The notes under the pieces were generated by a model. That model had not been told where the DNA came from, ran no database searches, and saw nothing but the letters and a program-made list of their open reading frames with translations. Below, piece by piece: positions 14,781-14,830 of a DNA stretch of 14,830 nucleotides. The translations under genes and the position numbers were made by a program. The first letter of the stretch is position 1; the number at the start of each line of letters is the position of its first letter. Source of the DNA: a bacterium (GTDB taxonomy: Bacteria; Lindowbacteria; 2-12-FULL-62-27); NCBI GenBank assembly GCA_016202645.1, contig JACQOF010000129.1, positions 1 through 14,830 of the forward strand, in the 5' to 3' direction.

Positions 14781-14830
14781 TGACTGAACGGAATCCCCGG
14801 GGTACCCGACCAGAGGGCGGGTCGGGGAGG

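Noticed and set aside
1-14830. CRISPR array, tRNA genes, transposase or integrase genes
   Set aside because: No regularly spaced direct repeats with unique spacers, no tRNA-like T-loop/acceptor pattern, and no open frame with recombinase motifs were seen.

Overview
The window is GC-rich bacterial DNA in which every gene I can support (six) lies on the minus strand. It suggests a member of a poorly sampled candidate phylum, probably near the Fibrobacteres-Chlorobi-Bacteroidetes group or similar MAG lineages. The reasons are a PorV/PorQ-type outer-membrane protein, a secreted protein ending in a FlgD-like/type IX-secretion-like C-terminal domain (NPFN...WNGRN), and secreted repeat proteins of DUF11 type. 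The taxonomic placement is inference; no rRNA or other decisive marker is present.

Layout, in the direction of transcription from right to left: priA, the replication-restart helicase (12263-14716, whose true N-terminus probably lies slightly upstream); an intergenic stretch of 510 bp holding a GC-rich palindromic repeat element and an AT-rich island with one perfect DnaA box; a secreted discoidin/fibronectin-III protein (10184-11752); a secreted DUF11-like protein (8350-9984); about 1.3 kb without a credible gene but packed with inverted repeats (7028-8349); a second DUF11-like paralog (5642-7027); a third, much longer paralog with added Ig-like modules and a C-terminal sorting-type domain (2346-5642), which overlaps its upstream neighbour in a TAATG; and a PorV/PorQ-like barrel protein fused to a C-terminal TPR pair (553-2202). 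Bases 1-552 carry no credible gene.

Functionally, the five genes left of priA look like a cell-surface/secretion locus. Three paralogous secreted proteins share one module. Only the longest carries a C-terminal type IX-like sorting domain, and it is followed directly by the PorV-like protein, whose relatives take part in delivering such substrates to the surface. The discoidin-like protein is a plausible glycan- or surface-binding partner.

The most unusual content is non-coding. (1) A conserved block-plus-hairpin element occurs twice, at 25-124 on the plus strand and at 8246-8341 on the minus strand. Three identical blocks are separated by gaps of different length and followed by stems that are kept while their sequence changes, as expected for a structured RNA. 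(2) Four intergenic regions carry inverted arrays of short tandem units (7-mers of GCTGAGR type, 8-mers of GGGAGAWA type), three of them starting within a few bases of a stop codon. (3) The 7028-8349 gap contains at least six strong stems. I could not run folding or database searches, so the RNA interpretation remains a hypothesis.
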